Source of the DNA: Saprospiraceae bacterium
Lineage (GTDB): Bacteria > Bacteroidota > Bacteroidia > Chitinophagales > Saprospiraceae
Direction: 5' to 3'
NCBI GenBank assembly: GCA_007128085.1
Contig: SKYC01000151.1
Location: 1-8,459, forward strand
Length of the DNA: 8,459 bases
Positions 1-6,189 of the stretch are shown here, one piece after another (within the stretch, counting starts at the first letter, position 1; every line of letters begins with the position of its first letter). The notes beneath the pieces are model-generated. The model worked only from the letters and a program-made list of their open reading frames with translations, made no database searches and was not told where the DNA came from. The translations under genes were made by a program, and so were the position numbers.

Positions 1-57
1 CTGCTGGGATACGGCCTGGAAATTGTTGAAAACTTGCCAATTGACAGTCAGTCATAA
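1..57 (+). CDS. C-terminal end of a probable GTP cyclohydrolase II (RibA or RibBA), 5' truncated by the window
   Basis: Frame 1 is open from the first base and gives 18 residues, LLGYGLEIVENLPIDSQS, then TAA at 55-57. The string GYGLEIVENLPI resembles the end of the GTP cyclohydrolase II domain, where a segment like 'TNNPxKxxxLxGYGLEIVExVPI' follows the catalytic core. That enzyme opens the imidazole ring of GTP in the first step of riboflavin synthesis and is often fused to the RibB domain. Only the tail is visible, so neither the catalytic residues nor a RibB fusion can be checked. The gene converges on argJ, whose stop is 75 nt away. The assignment rests on one short motif and is moderate at best. 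That a coding sequence ends here is more certain than its name. Confidence 0.5.
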   Translation: MLGYGLEIVENLPIDSQS

Positions 58-84
58 AAAACTATCAGCCTCTGATTTTTAAAA
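58..84. terminator. Short hairpin between convergent genes, possible bidirectional terminator
   Basis: ATCAG (64-68) and CTGAT (72-76) form a perfect 5-bp stem with loop CCT. A T run follows (77-80) and an A run precedes it (57-61), so either strand would show a stem followed by several U residues. It lies directly after the ribA-like stop and 50 nt beyond the argJ stop on the other strand. The stem is short and AT-rich, so it is weak as an intrinsic terminator. Its position between two converging genes is the main support. Confidence 0.4.
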
Positions 85-131
85 AAGTGCCTAAAGTGGT
101 TTGTTGCTAAAACACCATAAGTGTATGAATA

Positions 132-1346
132 TCAGGTTGTATAGACGGAGTTAAATAAGACGTAGTCCGTAGTCATATCGCTACCAAAACCTACCACTTT
201 TTCCTTTCCTGAATTGAGGTCGAGGATGACGTGAATGTGCGCTTCTCTGAGAAGTTTTTTAATGAAATTCCGATCGTAGGGCTGGGGTTGTCCTTTTTCA
301 AGAACCTGAACTTGATTGCTCATATCCCCGATATACAAGTCGGTCTTTTTGTAGTTGAAATGGACCCCGGCATTTCCACAGGCACAAACAATTCGACCCC
401 AATTGGGATCCCGTCCAAACATAGCCGTTTTTACAAGTATAGAACTGGATACCGCCCGAATGATTTTTCTGGCCACTTTTTCATTCTTGGCATTTTTGAC
501 AGTGTATTGTATAAATTTAGAGGCTCCTTCACCATCCGATACAATGAGTTTAGCCAGATGTAACATCAACTCCATGAGTTTTTCCTTAAAGGGTGCATAG
601 GAGGGGTGTGACTCCGAATCAATTTCATCATTGCCGGCCAGGCCGTTACACATAACTGCTACCATGTCGTTGGTGGAGGTATCCCCATCAATGGTAATGA
701 GATTGAAGGAATTATTGACGCACTCTTTAACAGTCCTGTCCAATAAAGCAGCATTGATGTTGACATCGGATACAATAAAAGCCAACATCGTTCCCATGTT
801 GGGATGAATCATGCCGGAACCTTTCGAAATACCCGCCATGCTGACATCTTTGTTGTCCAGGGTGAGATTGACAAAGCCCTCTTTGGCAAAAGTATCAGTA
901 GTCAAAATGGCGTTGGCGACAAAACTTCCCGCTTCCCCCCTGGAGGTCAATTTGGGAATATTTTCCCGGATACCGCCAATAATATCTTCGGTTGGAAAAG
1001 GTTCTCCTATGAGCCCAGTAGAAGCAATGATTACATCCTCCTGGGGAATCCCCAACAAAGATGAAGCCGTTTTGGCCATAGCTACAGCACCTCTCATTCC
1101 TTGTTTTCCTGTACAGGCATTTGCATTTCCCGCATTGCAGATCAGTACTTGAGCCCGTCCGTTTTTCAGGTGTTTTTTCGTGAGTTTTAAAGGTTCTGCC
1201 ACTACTTTGTTGAGTGTATACGTAGCCGCAGCGACACAGGGAACTTCACTAAATATAATAGCGAGATCCCGCTTCATGGACTTAATACCCGTATGGGCAC
1301 CCCAGCAGGTAAATCCCTTGACATCTGTTATGTTTTTATTCATCAT
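132..1346 (-). CDS. argJ: Glutamate N-acetyltransferase / ornithine acetyltransferase (ArgJ)
   Basis: ArgJ moves the acetyl group from N-acetylornithine to glutamate. It releases ornithine and regenerates N-acetylglutamate, and some family members can also use acetyl-CoA. The 404-aa product has the usual family length. Visible landmarks are the N-terminal WGAHTGIK...KRDLAII region, NAGNANACTG (71-80), the oxyanion-hole STG (109-111), the self-cleavage motif KGSGMIHPNMGTML (175-188) with nucleophile Thr186, GRDPNWGR near residue 315, and the C-terminal NSVYTT that lines the substrate pocket. The precursor should cleave itself before Thr186 into alpha and beta chains. The residue before that Thr is Gly, where Ala is usual. 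Tandem ATG codons at 1346 and 1343 make the start ambiguous by one residue. The start lies 5 nt after the argC stop, so the two genes are almost certainly co-transcribed. Whether it is bifunctional cannot be read from sequence alone. Confidence 0.95.
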   Translation of the reverse strand: MMNKNITDVKGFTCWGAHTGIKSMKRDLAIIFSEVPCVAAATYTLNKVVAEPLKLTKKHLKNGRAQVLICNAGNANACTGKQGMRGAVAMAKTASSLLGIPQEDVIIASTGLIGEPFPTEDIIGGIRENIPKLTSRGEAGSFVANAILTTDTFAKEGFVNLTLDNKDVSMAGISKGSGMIHPNMGTMLAFIVSDVNINAALLDRTVKECVNNSFNLITIDGDTSTNDMVAVMCNGLAGNDEIDSESHPSYAPFKEKLMELMLHLAKLIVSDGEGASKFIQYTVKNAKNEKVARKIIRAVSSSILVKTAMFGRDPNWGRIVCACGNAGVHFNYKKTDLYIGDMSNQVQVLEKGQPQPYDRNFIKKLLREAHIHVILDLNSGKEKVVGFGSDMTTDYVLFNSVYTT

Positions 1347-1351
1347 AAGTT

Positions 1352-2392
1352 TTAAGGTTTTAAACTGATCAGATCCAGACCTTCCGTTTCCTTTAACCCA
1401 AACATGAGATTGGCGTTGTGAACGGCTTGACCGGCTGCACCTTTCATTAAGTTATCGATGGTTGAAATTACAATTATATTACCGGTTCTTGGATCAACAG
1501 TGGGGTAGAGGTCGCAGTAATTCGTTCCTCTGACCTCCTTTATTCCGGGGGCCTCTTCCCTGATGCGAACAAAGGGGTGACCACTGTATGTGATTTTGTA
1601 AATAGTAATGAGCTCTTCGTTAGATATTTTTACTCCATTTTTAATGCCCCCATAAATGGTGGACAGTATGCCTCGGTCTGTAGGCAACAGATGAGGGGTA
1701 AACTGAACCGTCGGGCTCCTTTTTGTCTTTCCACCCAGGATTTGCTCAATCTCTATAGTGTGTCGGTGGTTTCCGATCGCATATGCATTGAAATTCTCAT
1801 TGACCTGAGAATACAATGTACCACTTTTTGCTTTTATACCCGCTCCGGTGGCCCCGGACTTTGAATCAATGACGAGTCGGTCGCTCTCTACCAGCCCCTC
1901 TTTAATAATGGGATAAGCTCCCAGTATAGCGGAAGTGGGATAACATCCAGGATTGGCAACCATTCTGGCGCTCTTAATTTCTTCGGAGAAAAACTCAGGC
2001 AATCCGTAAACAAAGGATGAAAATGCCTCTTTGAAAATATGCTCTTTCTGATACCATTTTTCATAGGTTTCCGGATCCGCCAATCGGTAATCCCCCGAAA
2101 GGTCCACGATCTTAAAGTCTGCATCCTTCCACTTTTTTACATAATTCATCGACACTCCATGGGGCAAAGCCAAAAATACCAGGTCAAGCCCGGAATCATC
2201 GATCTCCGTGGCACTGATCAGTTTTTGATCTACCAAACCGAAAAAGTGGGGATGTACCGCGGAGAATTTAACCCCTTTGGAGCTCTCAGAGGTAATGGCC
2301 TCCAGGGTCATTGACGGATGAAGGGTTATTAATCTGGCCAACTCGGATCCCGTAAAACCCGTGGCTCCTATTATTGCTGTTCTGATTTTCAT
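1352..2392 (-). CDS. argC: N-acetyl-gamma-glutamyl-phosphate reductase (ArgC)
   Basis: ArgC reduces N-acetylglutamyl phosphate to the semialdehyde with NADPH, the third step of ornithine synthesis, in the cytoplasm. The 346-aa length is normal. The N-terminus carries a Rossmann fold with GATGFTG at residues 9-15. Then come LALPHG (74-79), DLSGDYRL (97-104), the catalytic cysteine Cys150 in ANPGCYPT, SKSGATGAG (177-185) and the histidine motif GNHRHTIEIEQ (207-217). Stop TAA is at 1354-1352. The ATG at 2392-2390 is the first in-frame start that keeps the whole nucleotide-binding motif. It is preceded by a 171-nt gap after argD that contains a palindrome, so argC and argJ could be controlled separately from argB and argD. 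No recognisable -33/-7 promoter was found in that gap. Confidence 0.96.
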   Translation of the reverse strand: MKIRTAIIGATGFTGSELARLITLHPSMTLEAITSESSKGVKFSAVHPHFFGLVDQKLISATEIDDSGLDLVFLALPHGVSMNYVKKWKDADFKIVDLSGDYRLADPETYEKWYQKEHIFKEAFSSFVYGLPEFFSEEIKSARMVANPGCYPTSAILGAYPIIKEGLVESDRLVIDSKSGATGAGIKAKSGTLYSQVNENFNAYAIGNHRHTIEIEQILGGKTKRSPTVQFTPHLLPTDRGILSTIYGGIKNGVKISNEELITIYKITYSGHPFVRIREEAPGIKEVRGTNYCDLYPTVDPRTGNIIVISTIDNLMKGAAGQAVHNANLMFGLKETEGLDLISLKP

Positions 2393-2422
2393 TGATTCAT
2401 CTATTTTCTAAAACGAGTACTG

Positions 2423-2437
2423 CAAATGCAGCATTTG
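2423..2437. repeat. 15-bp palindrome in the argD-argC gap, upstream of argC
   Basis: CAAATGC (2423-2429) and GCATTTG (2431-2437) are perfect 7-bp inverted arms around a single A. The site lies 31-45 nt before the argC ATG. Read on the minus strand it includes TGCATTTG, which differs from the Bacteroidota -7 box TAnnTTTG at one base, but there is no matching TTTG upstream at the usual distance. It could be an operator or a chance palindrome. The rest of the gap (2393-2563) holds a looser inverted repeat, ATTTTCA / TGAAAAT at 2502-2508 and 2522-2528, and nothing else I recognise. Confidence 0.4.
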
Positions 2438-2563
2438 AAGAATCGGTCTCCTGACTGTCATTATATTAAAAAAGGCTGTCAAAAATCGAGTCTTTGGTTC
2501 AATTTTCACACATTGATGACTTGAAAATAAGTTTTGAGTTATTTCGAGCCTCATTAGCTATCA

Positions 2564-3754
2564 TTAAGCCGCTTTTAAAATATCTTTAAAAACAAGGAGG
2601 AAATGCTCCAGATCCTCCCGGGTAATCGTCAGAGGAGGTACCAACCGAATGACATTTCCGGCGGTGGCATTGATAATGATTCCTTTTTCCAGAAACTTTC
2701 CCACATAGGGTTTGGCTTCACCTTTTACAACAATACCAATCATTAATCCAAGCCCGCGCACATGCTCGATGTCATCATATTCTTCCAACAACTTCTTTAA
2801 TTCATCGTGGAACCACAGGGCTTTTAATTTTGTACTCTCTACGATATTTTGACCTCGGATAAACTCAAGGGTTGCTTCAGCAGCTGCACAGGCGAGGGGA
2901 TTTCCTCCAAAAGTGGTTCCGTGATCCCCAAATTGAATGACATTCGAAACTTTTTCAGAGCAGAGGAAAGCACCCACCGGCATGCCACTGCCGAGTCCTT
3001 TGGCAAGCGTCATAATATCCGGTTGCACCTCAAAGTAATCCTTGGCAAACATATGGCCGGTTCGGGCAACTCCGCACTGAATTTCATCAAAAATGAGCAG
3101 TGTACCCGTTTGGTCGCAATGCGAACGCAATTGTCGGAGATAATCCTTGTCGGCGCAATGAATACCTCCCTCTCCTTGTATGGGTTCGAGAATGACAGCT
3201 GCCGTTTTGGAATCAATGGTTTTCCTGGCGGCCTCAATGTCGTTAAAAGGAATTTCTGTAAATCCCTCCGGAATGGGGCTGAAGCCTTTTTGATAATTCT
3301 TTTTTCCGGCTGCGATGGTACCCAAAGTTCGGCCGTGAAAAGCGTTTTCCATAAAGACAATTTCACCCGAACGTTCGTTTTCATGAGCGTACTTCCTGGC
3401 TATTTTAATGGCTCCCTCTACAGACTCGGCACCACTGTTGGTGAAAAAAACTCTGTCCAACCCGGTGATTTCAGTGAGCAAGGACGCCAGGCGCACCTGG
3501 GGCTTGCTGATGAAAAAGTTCGAAATGTGCATCAACTCTCCGGCCTGTTTGCAAATTGCCTTACTAATTACCGGATGGCAATGCCCCAGATTGTTGACGG
3601 CAATTCCCGCCAACAGATCGAGGTATTTATTGCCCTCTACATCCCACAACCAACTGCCTTTGGCATGGCTGACTGCCAGGGGGATTCGCTTGTAAGTTGG
3701 AAGGTAAGTTTTAAGGTCTTGGTCGACCCAATATGTATTGCTCGTATCATCCAT
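2564..3754 (-). CDS. argD: Acetylornithine aminotransferase (ArgD), class III PLP enzyme
   Basis: ArgD transfers an amino group from glutamate to N-acetylglutamate semialdehyde, giving N-acetylornithine. It needs pyridoxal phosphate. The 396-aa product shows the class III aminotransferase signature: NSGAES (106-111) for the cofactor phosphate, AFHGRTLG (138-145), EPIQGEGG (190-197), the aspartate Asp223 in IFDEIQCGVARTG, and Lys252 in TLAKGLGSGMPVGA as the Schiff-base lysine. GTTFGGNPLA lies near residues 280-290. The ATG at 3754 overlaps the end of argB by 8 nt (ATGGATGA), so translation is probably coupled. The placement between argB and argC supports the acetylornithine role over the related succinylornithine and ornithine aminotransferases, which share these motifs. 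Confidence 0.94.
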   Translation of the reverse strand: MDDTSNTYWVDQDLKTYLPTYKRIPLAVSHAKGSWLWDVEGNKYLDLLAGIAVNNLGHCHPVISKAICKQAGELMHISNFFISKPQVRLASLLTEITGLDRVFFTNSGAESVEGAIKIARKYAHENERSGEIVFMENAFHGRTLGTIAAGKKNYQKGFSPIPEGFTEIPFNDIEAARKTIDSKTAAVILEPIQGEGGIHCADKDYLRQLRSHCDQTGTLLIFDEIQCGVARTGHMFAKDYFEVQPDIMTLAKGLGSGMPVGAFLCSEKVSNVIQFGDHGTTFGGNPLACAAAEATLEFIRGQNIVESTKLKALWFHDELKKLLEEYDDIEHVRGLGLMIGIVVKGEAKPYVGKFLEKGIIINATAGNVIRLVPPLTITREDLEHFLLVFKDILKAA

Positions 3755-4577
3755 GATAACTGATTCTGGTTCCTTTATTTGTGTTGTTGATTAAAACATC
3801 AATTAATTGGGATGGATCGGTCCCGTTTAAAATCCTTGCGAGGCCTGCTCCGTTGGCAAGTGCAACTTCACAAGATTCCATTTTGGGGATCATTCCACCT
3901 TTAATGACTGTATCTTTTAATGCTTTTATTTCTCCTGATTTTAACTCGGTAATCAAACTGTCCTCTCGTTCGATGTCCTCAAACAATCCGTCTACATCTG
4001 TAAGTACAATAAATTGATCTACCTTTAAGGCGCCGGCCAGGTGTCCGGCAAACATATCGGCGTTGATATTGAAATCCTGGCCTTGGGTATCAGAAGCTAT
4101 GCAGGTGAAAACAGGCATGTATCCGTTTTTTAACAGGAGTTCGGCCAGTGAAGTGTCTATATCATCAACATCTCCGACCTGACCGAGATCCACTTTTTTC
4201 TCCAATTCTCCATCTGCAACTAAATGCCATCTCTTTTTTGCGGTAACGGTTCCACCGTCTTTTCCGGACAGGCCCACCGCCTTAATTCCCTCTTTTTGCA
4301 AAACCCTTATGAGGGCCCCATTGACCATTCCCTTTAAAGCCATTTCAACCTGAATAAGGGCCTCCGGGGAGGTGGCGCGATGGCCTCCGATAAATTCTGA
4401 GTGAATTCCTGCCTGCTGAAGTACCTTTGCAATAAAGGGGCCGCCCCCGTGCACGAGAACCACTTCATAACCGTGATCGTAGAGTTTTTTTAATGCTTTT
4501 GCAACTCGTTCCTGAAGTTGGGAATCCTTCATGGCGTTGCCCCCATATTTAATCAGGATTCTTTGATGGTCATTCAT
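3747..4577 (-). CDS. argB: N-acetylglutamate kinase (ArgB), short form
   Basis: ArgB phosphorylates the gamma-carboxylate of N-acetylglutamate with ATP, the committed step of the cyclic pathway. The 276-aa protein is an amino-acid-kinase fold. Lys10 lies in IKYGGNA, the glycine loop is VHGGGP (43-48), GGHRAT (64-69) matches the family's GxRxT substrate motif, and GLSGKDGG (102-109) follows. NINAD (170-174) supplies the Asn and Asp equivalent to E. coli Asn158 and Asp162, and Lys232 in GGMIPKM matches E. coli Lys217. The catalytic Lys is only ten residues from the start, so there is no room for the N-terminal helix found in arginine-inhibited hexameric kinases. Upstream the frame is open to a TAA at 4661-4659 but has no ATG, GTG or TTG, so ATG 4577 is the start. 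It is the first gene of the arg cluster and is divergent from the helicase gene. Confidence 0.95.
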   Translation of the reverse strand: MNDHQRILIKYGGNAMKDSQLQERVAKALKKLYDHGYEVVLVHGGGPFIAKVLQQAGIHSEFIGGHRATSPEALIQVEMALKGMVNGALIRVLQKEGIKAVGLSGKDGGTVTAKKRWHLVADGELEKKVDLGQVGDVDDIDTSLAELLLKNGYMPVFTCIASDTQGQDFNINADMFAGHLAGALKVDQFIVLTDVDGLFEDIEREDSLITELKSGEIKALKDTVIKGGMIPKMESCEVALANGAGLARILNGTDPSQLIDVLINNTNKGTRISYHG

Positions 4578-4613
4578 ATTTTTACTGAGCTTGTGGATAT
4601 CAGTACGCTGTTG

Positions 4614-4631
4614 TATTGTAAAGATACAATA
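4614..4631. promoter_or_regulatory. 18-bp palindrome, candidate arginine-repressor operator upstream of argB
   Basis: TATTGTA (4614-4620) and TACAATA (4625-4631) are perfect 7-bp inverted arms separated by AAGA. The total of 18 bp with a 4-nt spacer is the geometry of known ARG boxes. The half-site bases do not match the E. coli consensus (TGAAT/ATTCA), so only the geometry and position argue for ArgR. It lies 37-54 nt before the argB ATG and overlaps the candidate argB -7 box, the expected place for a repressor. Another regulator is possible. Confidence 0.45.
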
Positions 4632-4649
4632 AATTAAACAGAATTCTAA
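4619..4649 (-). promoter_or_regulatory. Candidate Bacteroidota-type promoter for argB
   Basis: On the minus strand TTAG (4649-4646) is followed after 19 nt by TATCTTTA (4626-4619). The Bacteroidota consensus is TTTG, about 19 nt, then TAnnTTTG. Each box has one mismatch and the spacing is right. Transcription would begin near 4612, leaving a leader of about 35 nt before the argB ATG. The -7 box lies inside the 4614-4631 palindrome. Because the region is AT-rich, a chance match is possible. Confidence 0.4.
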
Positions 4650-4662
4650 TATATTTGTTTAA
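4634..4662. repeat. Inverted repeat TTAAACA-N15-TGTTTAA in the argB-helicase region
   Basis: TTAAACA (4634-4640) and TGTTTAA (4656-4662) are perfect 7-bp arms with a 15-nt spacer. The repeat lies next to the 18-bp palindrome and spans the candidate argB -33 box. It also includes TATATTTG (4650-4657), an exact match to the -7 consensus on the + strand but with no -33 partner. It may be a second operator or an accident of AT-rich DNA. Confidence 0.3.
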
Positions 4663-4687
4663 CTTTTATCTTCATAAATCACCTCAC

Positions 4688-4717
4688 TTTGCGTTTCTAA
4701 AATAGGTGTTACTTTTG
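4688..4717 (+). promoter_or_regulatory. Bacteroidota-type promoter for the DEAD-box helicase gene
   Basis: TTTG (4688-4691) and TACTTTTG (4710-4717) match both boxes of the Bacteroidota housekeeping promoter, TTTG and TAnnTTTG, with an 18-nt spacer. Transcription would start around 4722-4725, giving a leader of roughly 25-28 nt before the TTG start at 4750. The leader is A-rich with no Shine-Dalgarno sequence, as is common in this phylum. This is the best promoter in the window and supports the phylum assignment. Confidence 0.65.
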
Positions 4718-4749
4718 CATTTATTATTTATAAGTAAAAAACGATAAAA

Positions 4750-6012
4750 TTGACTTTCAGAGACTTTAATTTAGACAGTAGATTGATGGAGGGATTAGAT
4801 GCCATGGGATTTGAAAAACCCACTCCCATACAGGAAAAATCCATACCGCTTATTCTTGACAAAAAAAACCTCATTGCCTGCGCCCAGACGGGCACCGGTA
4901 AAACCGCAGCTTTTATTCTGCCGGTATTGCACAACTTACTGGTCAATAAATCTCAAGGAATCAATACACTGGTCCTGGCACCTACCCGGGAACTGGCCAT
5001 GCAAATCGACCAGCAAATTGAGGGTTTTTCATACTTCACCAACGCGACATCCATCGCCGTATACGGTGGAGGAGACGGTCAGACCTGGACGCAGCAAAAA
5101 AGAGCACTGGCAAAAGGGGCTGACATCATCATCGCCACACCCGGACGATTGATTTCTTTTCTCGGTTCAGGAAAGGTCGATTTTAGCTCCCTCAAACACC
5201 TCATAATGGACGAAGCCGACCGCATGCTGGACATGGGATTTTTCGACGACATTATGAAGATCATCAACACTCTGCCCGAAAAAAGACAGAACCTCCTATT
5301 CTCTGCAACCATGCCTCCCAATATTAAAAAATTGGCTGGAAAAATCATGCCCGATTACGAAGAGGTGGCCATTTCCATAAGTAAACCGGCAGAGGGAATA
5401 CGGCAGGGAGCCTATATGACGCATGACAGTCAAAAAGAACCACTGCTTCTCAGTATCCTTAAAGACAAAATTTATAAATCGGTCATTGTTTTTGCATCCA
5501 CTAAAGAAAAAGTCAAAAATCTCACCCGAAGCCTTAAACAAAGGGGGGAAGAAGTCAGACAGTTTCACTCCGACCTCGAGCAAATCGAACGGGAAAAATT
5601 GATGCAGCAATTCAAAGGAAAAAAAGTGCGCATTCTCATTGGCACTGACATTCTCTCAAGGGGAATCGATGTGGAGGGCATTGACCTGGTTGTTAATTAC
5701 GATGTGCCGCCGGATCCGGAGGATTACGTTCACCGGATTGGGAGAACAGCAAGAGCGGAATCCACCGGTACGGCGTTTACGTTCATAAACCCCAAAGACG
5801 TCAATCGCTTCAAAGGCATTGAGCGATTGATTGAAAAAGAGGTTCCGAAGTTGAAGCTTCCAGAAGAGCTGGGCAAAGGACCTGACTACGAACAGTCGTC
5901 CCATCACGACAAAGGCAGAGGTGGAGGGAGAAATAAGCGCAACTTCAGAGCAGGTGGAAAAAGGAAAGGCCAGGATAGGAATCAGGGCAGGAGAAATAAA
6001 AGGCGTAATTAA
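4750..6012 (+). CDS. DEAD-box ATP-dependent RNA helicase, RhlE-like
   Basis: This 420-aa protein unwinds RNA duplexes using ATP, probably in ribosome assembly or mRNA turnover. All helicase motifs are present in order: Q motif with upstream Phe (GFEKPTPIQ, 20-28), motif I AQTGTGKT (45-52), Ia PTREL (78-82), Ib TPGR (130-133), II DEAD (154-157), III SAT (185-187), IV VFAS (247-250), V ILIGTDILSRGID (295-307) and VI HRIGRTAR (328-335). A disordered basic Gly/Arg/Lys tail (about 385-420) should bind RNA non-specifically. The start is TTG. An in-frame TAA lies five codons upstream (4735-4737) with no ATG between, and the first internal Met (residue 13) would remove the N-terminal FRDFNL element. 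The gene is divergent from argB with its own promoter. The subfamily name is a guess; RhlE, CshA and DeaD types share these motifs. Confidence 0.94.
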   Translation: MTFRDFNLDSRLMEGLDAMGFEKPTPIQEKSIPLILDKKNLIACAQTGTGKTAAFILPVLHNLLVNKSQGINTLVLAPTRELAMQIDQQIEGFSYFTNATSIAVYGGGDGQTWTQQKRALAKGADIIIATPGRLISFLGSGKVDFSSLKHLIMDEADRMLDMGFFDDIMKIINTLPEKRQNLLFSATMPPNIKKLAGKIMPDYEEVAISISKPAEGIRQGAYMTHDSQKEPLLLSILKDKIYKSVIVFASTKEKVKNLTRSLKQRGEEVRQFHSDLEQIEREKLMQQFKGKKVRILIGTDILSRGIDVEGIDLVVNYDVPPDPEDYVHRIGRTARAESTGTAFTFINPKDVNRFKGIERLIEKEVPKLKLPEELGKGPDYEQSSHHDKGRGGGRNKRNFRAGGKRKGQDRNQGRRNKRRN

Positions 6013-6128
6013 GAGTTAGTTGATCTGATCTACTGGCGATTTGGCCGTGATTTCAGAAGGGATTTTATAAAATAAATTTCTAATATACCCCGTAAAATTA
6101 CCGTTAAAAGGGTGCTCATGGTATCGGA

Positions 6129-6149
6129 ATTTCCACCTGTTTTGGAAAT
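6129..6149. repeat. 7-bp inverted repeat (hairpin) upstream of rimO
   Basis: ATTTCCA (6129-6135) and TGGAAAT (6143-6149) are perfect arms around a 7-nt loop, in the 177-nt gap between the helicase gene and rimO. No T tract follows, so it does not look like an intrinsic terminator. It ends 40 nt before the rimO start and could be a leader structure or a protein site. The rest of the gap (6013-6189) shows no clear promoter, so read-through from the helicase gene is plausible. Confidence 0.35.
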
Positions 6150-6189
6150 AGTCATACTTTAGTGCCTGAAACAAAAAATTTAAGAACGA

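Noticed and set aside
78..120. Possible second hairpin TGGTTT...AAAACACCA near the argJ stop
   Set aside because: The arms pair only with a bulge and no U tract follows; the 64-76 hairpin explains the region better.
2460..2482. TTGACA and TATAAT-like hexamers on the minus strand before argC
   Set aside because: The spacer is only 11 nt, far below the ~17 nt a sigma-70 promoter needs, and Bacteroidota do not use this consensus.
2849..3763. 304-codon open frame on the + strand antisense to argD
   Set aside because: It lies almost entirely within the well-supported argD, has no recognisable domain, and shows the low-complexity mix expected from reading a conserved gene on the wrong strand.
4650..4657. 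TATATTTG, an exact TAnnTTTG -7 match on the + strand
   Set aside because: No TTG or TTTG lies 17-23 nt upstream, and the 4688-4717 promoter is complete and better placed.
6155..6162. TACTTTAG as a -7 box for rimO
   Set aside because: The only nearby TTTG (6141-6144) gives a 10-nt spacer, too short for a promoter.
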